A DNA stretch of 64,000 nucleotides from Nosocomiicoccus massiliensis (GTDB taxonomy: Bacteria; Bacillota; Bacilli; Staphylococcales; Salinicoccaceae): assembly GCF_002871345.2 (NCBI RefSeq), contig NZ_CP136964.1:124001-188000 (forward strand). Direction: 5' to 3'. Each line of letters starts with the position of its first letter. Within the stretch, counting starts at the first letter, position 1. Shown here piece after piece: positions 19,059 to 28,877 of this stretch. The notes beneath the pieces are model-generated. The model was not told the origin of the DNA, searched no databases, and saw only the letters and a program-made list of their open reading frames with translations. The translations under genes were made by a program, and so were the position numbers.

Positions 19059-19833
19059 AGTTATTACAGCAGTTGTCGCGTTACTCATATTTTTACCTCT
19101 TGTAATCTACGGCGGTATTCCATTTTTAGCGCTCGTTTACTTAATGTCTTTTGTCGCTTTATACGAAATCTTAAAAATGAATCGAATTCATATTTTCAGT
19201 GTGCCGGGTATTATGTCAATTCTCGCGTTGTTTTTAATCCTCGGACCAAATTCGACATTTTTACCAACAGTTGAAGCGTACCGTTTAAATTTACTCATCG
19301 TTATTGCGCTCGTTATGTTGTCGTTTACTGTTATATCTAATAACCGATTCTCGTTTGTCGACATGGGATTTTGTGTCATGAGTGTCGCTTATATCGGTAT
19401 TGGATTTATGTATGCATATGAAACGAGAAATGCTGGTTTGATTTATTTAATGTACGGACTTTTAATCGTATGGACGACAGATACAGGTGCGTATTTATTT
19501 GGACGCGCCATTGGTAAGCGAAAATTATGGCCGCGTATCTCACCAAATAAAACGATAGAAGGTGCGCTCGGTGGGCTATTTAGTGCTGCAGTTCTTGCAG
19601 TAATATTTTCACTGACGGGTCTTTTAGATAACAATATGTTTTCACTCATCGTTTTAACGGTGATTTTAAGTGCATTTGGTCAAATGGGAGATCTCGTTGA
19701 ATCTGCATTAAAGAGACATTTTGACGTCAAAGATTCAGGGACAATTTTACCTGGCCACGGTGGTATTCTAGACAGATTCGATAGTTTTATATTCGTTCTA
19801 CCGTTAATGAATATACTACCGATAATTATTTAG
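19048..19833 (+). CDS. cdsA: Phosphatidate cytidylyltransferase
   Basis: Makes CDP-diacylglycerol, the precursor of phosphatidylglycerol and cardiolipin (PgsA, also in this window, uses it). It is a polytopic membrane protein of 261 residues. The C-terminal CdsA signature is clear: SPNKTIEGALGG, then GQMGDLVESALKRHFDVKD and LPGHGGILDRFDS. Its ribosome site AAGGAGG lies within the end of uppS, so the two are translationally coupled. Confidence 0.97.
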   Translation: MKTRVITAVVALLIFLPLVIYGGIPFLALVYLMSFVALYEILKMNRIHIFSVPGIMSILALFLILGPNSTFLPTVEAYRLNLLIVIALVMLSFTVISNNRFSFVDMGFCVMSVAYIGIGFMYAYETRNAGLIYLMYGLLIVWTTDTGAYLFGRAIGKRKLWPRISPNKTIEGALGGLFSAAVLAVIFSLTGLLDNNMFSLIVLTVILSAFGQMGDLVESALKRHFDVKDSGTILPGHGGILDRFDSFIFVLPLMNILPIII

Positions 19834-19844
19834 AAGGTGACTTT

Positions 19845-20972
19845 ATGAAAAAAATATCGATATTAGGTGTGACGGGGTCAATTGGAACTCAAACACTAGA
19901 CGTCATAAGGTATAATAGTGATAAGTTTTCTGTAGAAGCAATTTCTGCAGGTCGAAATATCGAGATGTTAAGGCAAATTATTACAGAGTTTAAACCGAAA
20001 CTCGTATCAGTCATGGACGAACGAGATGCGACATCTTTAAAAGGTGAGTTTACAGATGTGACATTTACGTACGGAAATGATGGTCTAGTAGACGTTGCGA
20101 CATATGACGCGGATATATTAGTGACTGCGATATTAGGAAGTGTCGGACTCGTTCCGACGTTACGCGCAATTGAAAAGGGGCGTAAAATCGCTTTAGCTAA
20201 CAAGGAAACACTCGTCGCAGCAGGTGACATCGTCATGAACCATGCGAAACAGTACGGTGCAGAAATTATTCCTGTCGATAGTGAACATTCTGCGATTTTT
20301 CAATGTTTAAATGGTGAAAAACTCTCTCAAGTTCGTCAGCTCATTATTACTGCGTCAGGCGGAAGTTTTAGAGATTTAACACGTGAAGAGTTAAAACACG
20401 TCACGAAAAAAGATGCGTTAAACCATCCGAACTGGTCGATGGGGCAAAAGATTACGATCGACAGCGCAACGATGATGAATAAAGGTTTAGAAGTCATCGA
20501 AGCACATCACTTATTTAATATACCAATCGATAAAATTAAAACGCTAATTCATCGTGAAAGCATTATACACTCGATGGTTGAGTTTACGGATAATAGTATA
20601 ATCGCTCAACTTGGAAATAGTGATATGCGTACAGCGATTCAATACGCGATGACGTATCCAGACCGTATTTATAAAGACAATCCACTGGATATCAATACGT
20701 TATCGACATTAAATTTTGAACCGATGGACTTTAAGCGATTTAAAATGATTCAACTTGCGTATGATGCGTTAAAAGTTGGTGGAACGATGCCAGCGGTTAT
20801 GAACGCAGCGAATGAGTATGCGGTGAACAGGTTTTTAAACGATGAAATTACATTTTTAGAAATAGAAGATATCGTTGAATCGAGAATGGCACACCATGAG
20901 GTTGTACAAAATCCAGACCTCGAAACGATTTTACATTATGATAAGTTATATAAGTCGGACTGGAGGGTTTAA
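19845..20972 (+). CDS. dxr: 1-deoxy-D-xylulose 5-phosphate reductoisomerase
   Basis: Commits DXP to the MEP isoprenoid pathway with NADPH. The N-terminal nucleotide loop is GVTGSIGTQTLDVI (residues 8-21). ALANKETLVAAG, PVDSEHSAIFQCL (metal and substrate binding) and NHPNWSMGQKITIDSATMMNKGLE follow. It has 375 residues. Staphylococcus species use the mevalonate pathway, so a dxr gene at this Bacillus-type position is a marked difference from S. aureus. It lies between cdsA and rseP, 11 bases after the former. Confidence 0.96.
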   Translation: MKKISILGVTGSIGTQTLDVIRYNSDKFSVEAISAGRNIEMLRQIITEFKPKLVSVMDERDATSLKGEFTDVTFTYGNDGLVDVATYDADILVTAILGSVGLVPTLRAIEKGRKIALANKETLVAAGDIVMNHAKQYGAEIIPVDSEHSAIFQCLNGEKLSQVRQLIITASGGSFRDLTREELKHVTKKDALNHPNWSMGQKITIDSATMMNKGLEVIEAHHLFNIPIDKIKTLIHRESIIHSMVEFTDNSIIAQLGNSDMRTAIQYAMTYPDRIYKDNPLDINTLSTLNFEPMDFKRFKMIQLAYDALKVGGTMPAVMNAANEYAVNRFLNDEITFLEIEDIVESRMAHHEVVQNPDLETILHYDKLYKSDWRV

Positions 20973-20975
20973 CTG

Positions 20976-22277
20976 TTGGTAGGTATTTTATCTTTTATAG
21001 TCGTATTTGGAGTACTCGTTACAGTACATGAACTCGGTCACTTATACTTTGCAAAACGTGCAGGTATCTATTGTCCGGAGTTTGCGATTGGAATGGGACC
21101 AAAATTATTTTCATACAGCCATAACGACACGTTATATACAATTCGTTTATTACCAGTCGGAGGATACGTTCGTATGGCAAGTGCGGATATGGAAGTGAAC
21201 CCTTTAAACAAAGGGATGAGCATCGCACTAAAATTAAACGATTCAAACGAAATTACACACGTATTATTAGATGATAAACATAATTTTAACGACATCGAAG
21301 CGGTGGAAGTTATTGACAACGATTTTGTTGAGAAAATGACAGTGACAGCGAATCGCTATAGCGACAATAATATCGTCACGTACACGCTCGCAAAAACAGC
21401 GTATTTAGTAGAGAACGGACAATTAGAACGTATCGCAAGCTACGATGAGCGTTTTGAGTCAAAGACACCGTGGCAACGATTTTTAACATTGTTTGCGGGA
21501 CCATTATTTAACTTCTTACTCGCATTTGTGTTATTTATCTTTTTAGCTTATGTTGTTGGTAAAACAGTCGATACACCGACTGTCGGTGAAGTATCTGAAG
21601 GGTCTCCAGCAGAAAAAGCTGGAATTGTCGCTGGTGACGAAGTGAAAGAAGTCAACGGTCAAGTCGTCAGTGACTGGACAGAAATGACACAAACAATCGC
21701 AGCAAACGGTGGAGAAGATAAACCGATTACGTTTAAAGTTGAAAACGACGGTAAGGTACGTGAAGTTGACATCGTACCGATGATTGAAGAAACAGAGACA
21801 CCAACCGGTGACGTTGAGAAACGTTTAATTATCGGTGTGCGTCAAATGATGGCAGAACCTAAAAATATTTTCGAACCGATACTTTGGGGAACTGAAAGAA
21901 TGATTGAAGTGAGTACGATGTTACTTACATTACTCGGTCAACTATTCTTATCGATATTCCAAGGTGAGTTTACATTTGATATGTTAAACGGACCCGTCGG
22001 TATTTATAAAGTGACAGAATCCGTCGCGCAGCTCGGCATTATTAGTTTAATCGCATTTACTGCGATGATTAGTGTAAACTTAGGGGTAATGAACTTATTA
22101 CCAATTCCAGCACTTGACGGCGGAAGAATATTATTCGTCTTATACGAAGCGATATTTAGAAAACCGGTAAATAAAAAGGTTGCAATGAATATTCAAATTG
22201 CTGGTGTATTATTCGTTATAATGATTATGATCTTAGTGACATGGAATGACATCAAAGTATTTTTCTTAGGGGGATAA
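20976..22277 (+). CDS. rseP: Site-2 intramembrane metalloprotease RseP (RasP)
   Basis: Cleaves membrane-anchored anti-sigma factors and remnant signal peptides inside the membrane. The zinc site HELGH is at residues 18-22 in the first membrane helix, and the third ligand motif LDGGR lies near the C-terminus. A PDZ domain (about residues 195-270, PTVGEVSEGSPAEKAGI) sits between membrane segments. It has 433 residues. The start is TTG with GGAGGG 8 bases ahead, only 3 bases after dxr. Confidence 0.96.
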   Translation: MVGILSFIVVFGVLVTVHELGHLYFAKRAGIYCPEFAIGMGPKLFSYSHNDTLYTIRLLPVGGYVRMASADMEVNPLNKGMSIALKLNDSNEITHVLLDDKHNFNDIEAVEVIDNDFVEKMTVTANRYSDNNIVTYTLAKTAYLVENGQLERIASYDERFESKTPWQRFLTLFAGPLFNFLLAFVLFIFLAYVVGKTVDTPTVGEVSEGSPAEKAGIVAGDEVKEVNGQVVSDWTEMTQTIAANGGEDKPITFKVENDGKVREVDIVPMIEETETPTGDVEKRLIIGVRQMMAEPKNIFEPILWGTERMIEVSTMLLTLLGQLFLSIFQGEFTFDMLNGPVGIYKVTESVAQLGIISLIAFTAMISVNLGVMNLLPIPALDGGRILFVLYEAIFRKPVNKKVAMNIQIAGVLFVIMIMILVTWNDIKVFFLGG

Positions 22278-22281
22278 TTGA

Positions 22282-23973
22282 ATGAGACAATCAAAAATGT
22301 TTATACCAACGCAGCGTGAAGTTCCAGCTTCAGCTGAAAGTTTAAGTCACCAGTTAATGTTAAAGTCAGGAATGATTAAACAACTCGCGCGCGGGGTGTA
22401 TACGTACTTACCAATTACAAAACTCGTACTACAAAACATCGAAAACATCGTACGTGAAGAAATGAACCGTATCGATGGAAACGAAGTTCAAATGCCAGTA
22501 CTCGCACCGAGAGAATTGTGGGAAGAGTCTGGTCGCTGGGAGAAATATGGTAAAGAATTAATGCGTTTAAAAGACCGTCACGATAGAGACTTTTTACTCG
22601 GACCAACACATGAAGAAGTCGTCGTGGACTTAGTGAGAGACGAGTTACGTAGTTATAAACGTCTACCACTCACGATTTACCAAATCCAAACGAAATTCCG
22701 TGACGAACTACGCCCACGCTTTGGATTATTACGTGGAAGAGAATTCATTATGAAAGATGCGTATTCGTTCCACATCGACCAAGAGTCACTGTCTAAAACG
22801 TATCAAGATATGTACAATGCGTATGAAAAAATATTTACACGTTTCGGTTTAGATTTTAGAGCAGTTGAAGCAGATAGTGGTGCAATCGGTGGTTCACACA
22901 CTCACGAATTTATGGCGCTATCTGAAATTGGTGAAGATACGATTGTATTCAGTGAAAATAGTGACTACGCAGCAAACATCGAAAAAGCAGCGTGCTTACG
23001 TCCTGAAGAAAAAAGCGATGATGCAGAAAAAGACATTGAAAAAGTAGACACACCGAACGTAAAATCATGTAGTGAACTTGCTGATTTACTCGGCATTGAT
23101 TTAAAAGAAACGACGAAAACGATGGTCGTTAACGTCGATGGTGAACTTAAAATGATCGTACTTCGTGGAGATCACGAGTTAAATACGATTAAATTAAAAA
23201 CATTCTTTAATTCAAATACAGAGCCAGAGCTTGCAGATGAATCAGATATTTTAGAAATTTTCAATGCACAACCAGGATCACTCGGACCAGTAAACAGTAA
23301 AATTCCTGTATATATCGATTATCAAGTAGAAGTGATGAAGAACTTCCCAGTTGGTGCGAATGAAGATAATTATCACTTTATCAACGTGAACTTAAAAGAC
23401 GTTGAGGTCGAAGACGTCGGAGATTTCAGATTCATTACTGAAGGTGAAATGGCACCAGACGGTAGCGGACCAGTGAAGTTTAGAGAAGGTATCGAAGTTG
23501 GACAAGTGTTCGAGCTAGGTACTGAATATAGTGAAGCATTAAATTTAACAGTGTTAAACGAACGTGGCCAAAGTGTTCCAGTATTAATGGGATGCTATGG
23601 TATTGGTATTTCAAGAGCTTTATCAGCAATCATTGAAAAATACCACGACGAAAATGGAATTATGTGGCCGAAATCTGTCACTCCTTTTGACGTACACATC
23701 GTCATGATGAACGTTAAAAAAGAAGAGTTCGTAAATCCAGCTGAAGAATTATACGATTCACTATCTAAACAATATAAAGTGTTACTCGATGACCGTGATG
23801 AGCGTGCGGGTGTTAAATTTAACGACTCAGACTTAATCGGCATTCCAGTAAGAGTTGTCGTAGGGCGCGGTATTAAAGATGGTGTCGTTGAAGTGAAATT
23901 TAGAAATAGTGAAAAAACGCACGACGTTAAATTAGAAGACTTAGAATCATTTATAAACGAACATTATAACTAA
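22282..23973 (+). CDS. proS: Prolyl-tRNA synthetase
   Basis: Class II synthetase charging tRNA-Pro, bacterial type. Motif 2 (TKFRDELRPRFGLLRGREF) and motif 3 (CYGIGISRALSAIIE) are intact. The inserted editing (INS) domain, about residues 235-395, is present. The C-terminal anticodon-binding domain covers about 470-563. It has 563 residues. No T-box leader precedes it; it is the last gene of the uppS-rseP cluster and is followed by a terminator. Confidence 0.98.
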   Translation: MRQSKMFIPTQREVPASAESLSHQLMLKSGMIKQLARGVYTYLPITKLVLQNIENIVREEMNRIDGNEVQMPVLAPRELWEESGRWEKYGKELMRLKDRHDRDFLLGPTHEEVVVDLVRDELRSYKRLPLTIYQIQTKFRDELRPRFGLLRGREFIMKDAYSFHIDQESLSKTYQDMYNAYEKIFTRFGLDFRAVEADSGAIGGSHTHEFMALSEIGEDTIVFSENSDYAANIEKAACLRPEEKSDDAEKDIEKVDTPNVKSCSELADLLGIDLKETTKTMVVNVDGELKMIVLRGDHELNTIKLKTFFNSNTEPELADESDILEIFNAQPGSLGPVNSKIPVYIDYQVEVMKNFPVGANEDNYHFINVNLKDVEVEDVGDFRFITEGEMAPDGSGPVKFREGIEVGQVFELGTEYSEALNLTVLNERGQSVPVLMGCYGIGISRALSAIIEKYHDENGIMWPKSVTPFDVHIVMMNVKKEEFVNPAEELYDSLSKQYKVLLDDRDERAGVKFNDSDLIGIPVRVVVGRGIKDGVVEVKFRNSEKTHDVKLEDLESFINEHYN

Positions 23974-23982
23974 CAATACTAC

Positions 23983-24013
23983 AGCGTAAATCGAGAGATT
24001 TACGCTTCTTTTT
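23983..24013 (+). terminator. Terminator between proS and polC, abutting the polC ribosome site
   Basis: A 10-bp stem AGCGTAAATC/GATTTACGCT (23983-23992, 23997-24006) with a GAGA loop and then TCTTTTT. The polC Shine-Dalgarno begins at 24014, leaving no space for a promoter. Confidence 0.88.
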
Positions 24014-24026
24014 GGAGAGATGCTTT

Positions 24027-27000
24027 GTGGATTACAACCGGCAATTTAACATACTCTTACAACAGGCAAATATAGAAGACAATGAACAGTTAACTGGCGG
24101 GGAACTTAGAAAAGTAATCGTCGACGACAAAACGCGTGAATGGGAGTTTCATATACATTTTGAGACGCTGATCGATTACGCGGTATTTGCGTTTTTAAAG
24201 CAAAAAGTCGAAGAGACGTTTCGAAATATCGCAACGGTTCGCTTAAGAGTACATGCTAATGAATTCAAAGAGCGAGACATTTACGAGTATTTAAAAGAAG
24301 CGCTAGAAAATATCGAAGTGACTGAAAACTTTAAGCGCCAAATTAACAATTCGAAAATTATGTATAACGACGACACTTTAAAATTTAGTTTTACGAGTGA
24401 CGTTACTAAAGAATATTTTGAACGAAAAATTAAAAACAATTTAATTTTAGAATATCGTTCATATGGCATCCTCATCTCAGACATCGTGGCAGATGTAGAT
24501 TTTGATGCACAAACAAAAAACGATGAAAAACTCGATCAAAAAATTACGAATCATACAGAAAAATTATTAGAACAACATAAAAAAGAGAAAGAAAAAGAAG
24601 TATCGAAGCCTAAAGAAATCGTTAAGCAAATCGGTAAAAAACTTACGTTTGATGGCGTAAGAAAGATGTATACGATCGAAGATGAAGAATATAACGTCCG
24701 ATTAGAAGGTGTAATTTTCAGTAAAGACGTGATACATACACGTACTGGAAAGCAAATTTTAAATATGAAAATTACCGACTACACGGATAGCATTCAAGTG
24801 AAACGTTTCGGTAACAAAGAAGAAGAAACTAACGTATTCGAAGCGCTGAATAAAGGGGACTGGGTAATCGTCGAAGGAAATATTGAGTACGATGACTTCG
24901 CAAAAGACCTTGTCATGAATTTACGTGCGTTAACGATTACTAAACCACCTAAACATGAAGATGATAGTGAAGAGAAGCGTGTCGAACTTCATCTTCATAC
25001 GATGATGAGTGCGATGGACGGTGTGACGACAATAGAAGATTATATTGACCGCGCGGTTGAATACGGACATCCTGCACTTGCTATAACAGACCATAACAAC
25101 GTTCAAGCATTCCCGAACGCATATAATTATGCTAAAAGTAAAGGTTTAAAAATGCTCTTTGGTATGGAAGCAAACATCGTCGAAGATAGTGCGAAACTCG
25201 CATTTAAAGATAGTCCAGTGCGTTTAGAAGACGCGACGTACGTCGTATTTGACGTTGAGACGACAGGGTTATCTAGTAGATACGATAAAATTATCGAACT
25301 CGCAGCAGTTAAAGTACATAACGGTGAAATCATCGACCGTTATGAAAGCTTTATTAATCCGCATGAACCGTTATCAGAGGTCATTAAAAACTTAACAGGT
25401 ATTACAGATTCGATGTTAGAAAACGAACGTGAATTTGAAGATGTTCTCCCTGAATTTAGAGAGTGGGTCGGGGATGCGATATATGTCGCACATAACGCGA
25501 CGTTTGACATGGGCTTCATTGATACGGCGTTCACTAAGCTTGGGTTTGGTCCGTCAGATAACCCTGTCATCGACACGTTAGAGATTACGAGAGTACTCAA
25601 TAAAGACTTAAAACGTCATAACTTAGCAGCACTTGCTAAACATTATAACGTCGAACTCGTCAGTCACCATAGAGCGATCTACGACGCAGAAGCGACAGGT
25701 TTTATATTTATAAAGATGTTAGCGCAGTTAAAGAATGCGGGCATTGCCACACATCAGGATATTAATACGCTCGCTAGAGATGATGCGTTTAAGTTAAGTA
25801 AACCGAGCCACGCGACAATTTTAGTTAAAAACCAAATCGGTTTAAAAAACTTATTTAAAATTGTTTCAGATAGTTTAACAGATAGTTTTTACCAAGTACC
25901 GCGAGTGAGAAAGCACTTTTTAGACGCTCACCGTGAAGGGTTAATTATCGGAAGTGCGTGTGATAACGGAGAAGTGTTTCGAACGTTATTAGAAAAGTCA
26001 TATGACGATGCACTTAAAAAAGCACGTTACTATGACTATTTAGAAGTGTTCCCGAAAGACTTATATGTTCATCTCTATGAACGCGAGTTAATTCGAGATG
26101 ACGATATGTACGAAGAACTCATTCATAACATGATTAAAATCGGAGACGAATTATCGATTCCAGTCGTCGCGACAGGAAACGTTCATTATCTCGATAAAAA
26201 AGATAAAATTCGTCGCGAAATTATCATTAAAGGAAACCCTGGGAATCCGTTATCCCGACAAACGTTACCGGAAGCTCATTTTAGAACGACGACTGAAATG
26301 CTTGAGGACTTTTCGTTTTTAGGTGACGAACTTTCACGAAAAATTGTCATTGAAAATACGAACGAAATTAGTCGTTCGATTGACGAAGTCGAAGTCATTA
26401 AAAACGGATTATTCACACCAGAAATTGAAAATGCAAACGAAGAAGTTAAGGAGTTAACGTATTCAACAGCAAAAGAGATTTACGGTGATCCATTACCAGA
26501 AATCATCGAAGCACGTTTAGAAAAAGAGTTAAACAGTATTATCTCAAACGGATTTGGCGTCGTGTACCTAATCTCACAAAAGCTCGTTAAAAAATCACTC
26601 GATGACGGCTACTTAGTAGGTAGTCGTGGTTCAGTTGGTTCAAGTTTAGTCGCGACGATGATGGGGATTACTGAAGTTAACCCAATGCCGCCGCACTATA
26701 TTTGTCCGAAGTGTAAGCATAGTGAGTTTTTCGACGATGGTAAATATAACTCAGGATTTGACTTACCCGACAAAAAATGTGAGAAGTGTAATGTCGAATT
26801 CATTAAAGAAGGTCAGGATATTCCGTTTGAAACGTTTTTAGGATTTAAAGGGGATAAAGTTCCAGATATCGATTTAAACTTTAGTGGAGAATATCAAGCG
26901 ACAGCACATAACTACACGAAAGAACTATTCGGTGTAGACTACGTCTACCGTGCAGGAACGATTTCTACACTCGCAGATAAGACTGCATTCGGATACGTGA

Positions 27001-28289
27001 ATGGATATATGAATGATCACGGACTTCATAAACGTAAAGCAGAAATCGATAGACTATCAAGCGAAAGTGAAGGGATTAAACGTACGACAGGTCAGCACCC
27101 AGGGGGAATTATCGTTATCCCGGATTCTATGGACGTCTTTGATTTTACGCCAATTCAATATCCAGCAGACGATACGTCGAGTGAATGGCGTACGACACAC
27201 TTTGACTTCCATAGTATCGACGAAAACGTCTTAAAACTCGATATCCTTGGTCACGTTGATCCGACGATGATTCGTATGCTCGAAGATTTAACAGGCGTGG
27301 ATCCGAAGACGATTCGAATCGACGACGAAGATACGATGAAACTATTTGAAGGTCCAGAAGTACTCGGTGTAAGTCGAGATGACATTATGAGTAATACTGG
27401 AACGTACGGCGTACCTGAATTCGGAACACCTTTTGTTCGTGAAATGTTAGAAGATACAAAACCAAATACATTTGGTGAGCTCGTTCAAATCTCGGGATTA
27501 TCACACGGTACAGACGTTTGGCTAGGAAATGCGCAGGATTTAATCCGAAAAGGAATTTGTGACATTTCAACAGTTATCGGGTGTCGTGACGATATAATGG
27601 TTACTTTAATGTATAAAGGACTCGAGCCGAGTTTAGCGTTTAAAATTATGGAGAGTGTACGTAAAGGACGCGGACTTCAACCAGAGTGGATTGAAGCGAT
27701 GAAAGCAAATGGGGTAGAAGATTGGTATATCGATTCTTGCTTAAAAATTAAGTACATGTTCCCGAAAGCACACGCAGCAGCGTACGTACTTATGGCAGTA
27801 AGAATTGCGTACTTTAAAGTGCATTATCCTAAAGAATATTACGCGACATATTTAAGTGTACGTGCAGCTGACTTTGATTTAATGACGATGACAAAAGACA
27901 AGTCGACAATTCGTACGCGCGTAAAAGAGATGAAAGACAACTATAATGAGTTAACGAAAAAAGAAAAAGACTTATTAATCGTTTTAGAAATTGTGAATGA
28001 GATGAGACATCGTGATATTAATATGTTACCGGTCAATATCGAAAAATCTCATCCAGAGCACTTCATTATAGAAGGCGATGCTTTAATCCCACCGTTTACT
28101 GCAGTACCAGGACTCGGGCTAAGTGTTGCAAGAAATATTGCTGAAGTGAGAAAACATGACCACTTTATAAGTAAAGAAGATTTAAATAAAAAAGCTGGAG
28201 TATCCCAAAAAGTGATCGATTATTTAACAGAACTTGGAAGTTTAGATCATTTACCAGATAAAGCACAGCTTTCTATATTCGACTTATAA
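24027..28289 (+). CDS. polC: DNA polymerase III PolC, Gram-positive replicase
   Basis: The leading-strand replicative polymerase of low-GC Gram-positives, with built-in proofreading. In order: an N-terminal region and OB fold; a PHP domain beginning LHLHTMM (His322) that is interrupted by the DnaQ-type exonuclease (VVFDVETTGL, Asp409 and Glu411); a four-cysteine zinc module near CPKCKHSE; the palm with PDIDLNFSGEY (Asp947, Asp949); and C-terminal helix-hairpin-helix elements. I chose GTG at 24027, 7 bases after GGAGAG, instead of the earlier TTG at 24012, giving 1420 residues beginning MDYNRQFN. It lies behind an intrinsic terminator, so it probably relies on read-through or a promoter inside proS. 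Confidence 0.97.
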   Translation: MDYNRQFNILLQQANIEDNEQLTGGELRKVIVDDKTREWEFHIHFETLIDYAVFAFLKQKVEETFRNIATVRLRVHANEFKERDIYEYLKEALENIEVTENFKRQINNSKIMYNDDTLKFSFTSDVTKEYFERKIKNNLILEYRSYGILISDIVADVDFDAQTKNDEKLDQKITNHTEKLLEQHKKEKEKEVSKPKEIVKQIGKKLTFDGVRKMYTIEDEEYNVRLEGVIFSKDVIHTRTGKQILNMKITDYTDSIQVKRFGNKEEETNVFEALNKGDWVIVEGNIEYDDFAKDLVMNLRALTITKPPKHEDDSEEKRVELHLHTMMSAMDGVTTIEDYIDRAVEYGHPALAITDHNNVQAFPNAYNYAKSKGLKMLFGMEANIVEDSAKLAFKDSPVRLEDATYVVFDVETTGLSSRYDKIIELAAVKVHNGEIIDRYESFINPHEPLSEVIKNLTGITDSMLENEREFEDVLPEFREWVGDAIYVAHNATFDMGFIDTAFTKLGFGPSDNPVIDTLEITRVLNKDLKRHNLAALAKHYNVELVSHHRAIYDAEATGFIFIKMLAQLKNAGIATHQDINTLARDDAFKLSKPSHATILVKNQIGLKNLFKIVSDSLTDSFYQVPRVRKHFLDAHREGLIIGSACDNGEVFRTLLEKSYDDALKKARYYDYLEVFPKDLYVHLYERELIRDDDMYEELIHNMIKIGDELSIPVVATGNVHYLDKKDKIRREIIIKGNPGNPLSRQTLPEAHFRTTTEMLEDFSFLGDELSRKIVIENTNEISRSIDEVEVIKNGLFTPEIENANEEVKELTYSTAKEIYGDPLPEIIEARLEKELNSIISNGFGVVYLISQKLVKKSLDDGYLVGSRGSVGSSLVATMMGITEVNPMPPHYICPKCKHSEFFDDGKYNSGFDLPDKKCEKCNVEFIKEGQDIPFETFLGFKGDKVPDIDLNFSGEYQATAHNYTKELFGVDYVYRAGTISTLADKTAFGYVNGYMNDHGLHKRKAEIDRLSSESEGIKRTTGQHPGGIIVIPDSMDVFDFTPIQYPADDTSSEWRTTHFDFHSIDENVLKLDILGHVDPTMIRMLEDLTGVDPKTIRIDDEDTMKLFEGPEVLGVSRDDIMSNTGTYGVPEFGTPFVREMLEDTKPNTFGELVQISGLSHGTDVWLGNAQDLIRKGICDISTVIGCRDDIMVTLMYKGLEPSLAFKIMESVRKGRGLQPEWIEAMKANGVEDWYIDSCLKIKYMFPKAHAAAYVLMAVRIAYFKVHYPKEYYATYLSVRAADFDLMTMTKDKSTIRTRVKEMKDNYNELTKKEKDLLIVLEIVNEMRHRDINMLPVNIEKSHPEHFIIEGDALIPPFTAVPGLGLSVARNIAEVRKHDHFISKEDLNKKAGVSQKVIDYLTELGSLDHLPDKAQLSIFDL

Positions 28290-28298
28290 ATAATGATG

Positions 28299-28307
28299 TG
28301 TTATAAT
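28299..28307 (+). promoter_or_regulatory. Extended -10 promoter of the rimP-nusA-infB operon
   Basis: TGtTATAAT, a perfect extended -10, 10 bases after the polC stop. Confidence 0.75.
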
Positions 28308-28335
28308 TAACTAGAAATAAAATGTTGTGGATTTG

Positions 28336-28367
28336 GAAAAGAGCGCACCATCGTGTCCGCTCTTTTC
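28336..28367 (+). promoter_or_regulatory. Leader hairpin before rimP, possible attenuator
   Basis: A 10-bp stem GAAAAGAGCG/CGCTCTTTTC (28336-28345, 28358-28367) with a 12-base loop lies between the promoter and rimP. The following TTATGTTTT is only a weak U-tract. It could end polC transcripts, attenuate the operon, or both. Confidence 0.5.
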
Positions 28368-28395
28368 TTATGTTTTAAGCGAGGTGAACGTATCG

Positions 28396-28863
28396 GTGAA
28401 TAAAAAAGAATTACACATATTTGAATTAGCAGAACCGGTTGTAGAATCATTGGACTACTCATTAATTGAAGTGGAGTACAAAAAAGAAGGTAAAGATTGG
28501 TTTTTAAGATTTTATTTAGACAAACCAGGTGGAATTACGTTAGATGATTGCGTACGTGGCAGTGAAGTACTTGCTGAGAAATTAGACGAATGGGATATTA
28601 TCGACGGTCATTATTTCCTCGATGTCTCTTCACCAGGTGCAGAGCGTCCAATCAAAACTGAAAAAGATTTAGAGACGACTTTAAACAATGGTATTTATGT
28701 AAAAACGTACCAGCATATCGATGGTGAACAAGAATGGACAGGGATACTCACAGAGTACGATGACAGTTCGGTAACGATTAAGTATCGCGATAAAACGCGC
28801 GAAAAGACTGTAACAGTCGATCGTGACAAAATTGCTGTAATTCGTAAAGCTGTATTAGTTTGA
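28396..28863 (+). CDS. rimP: Ribosome maturation factor RimP
   Basis: Assists 30S subunit maturation. The small alpha/beta N-terminal domain is followed by an SH3-like barrel; CVRGSEVLAEKLDE and FLDVSSPGAERPIK are typical. The start is GTG 28396, 9 bases after GAGGTG (28381-28386). The long in-frame upstream extension to 28327 would run through the leader hairpin and does not resemble the family. It has 155 residues. First gene of the operon with nusA, ylxR, ylxQ, infB and rbfA. Confidence 0.95.
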   Translation: MNKKELHIFELAEPVVESLDYSLIEVEYKKEGKDWFLRFYLDKPGGITLDDCVRGSEVLAEKLDEWDIIDGHYFLDVSSPGAERPIKTEKDLETTLNNGIYVKTYQHIDGEQEWTGILTEYDDSSVTIKYRDKTREKTVTVDRDKIAVIRKAVLV

Positions 28864-28877
28864 ATGGAGGAATAGTA

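Noticed and set aside
22278-22281. T-box riboswitch before proS
   Set aside because: proS starts 4 bases after rseP within an operon, leaving no room for a tRNA-sensing leader.
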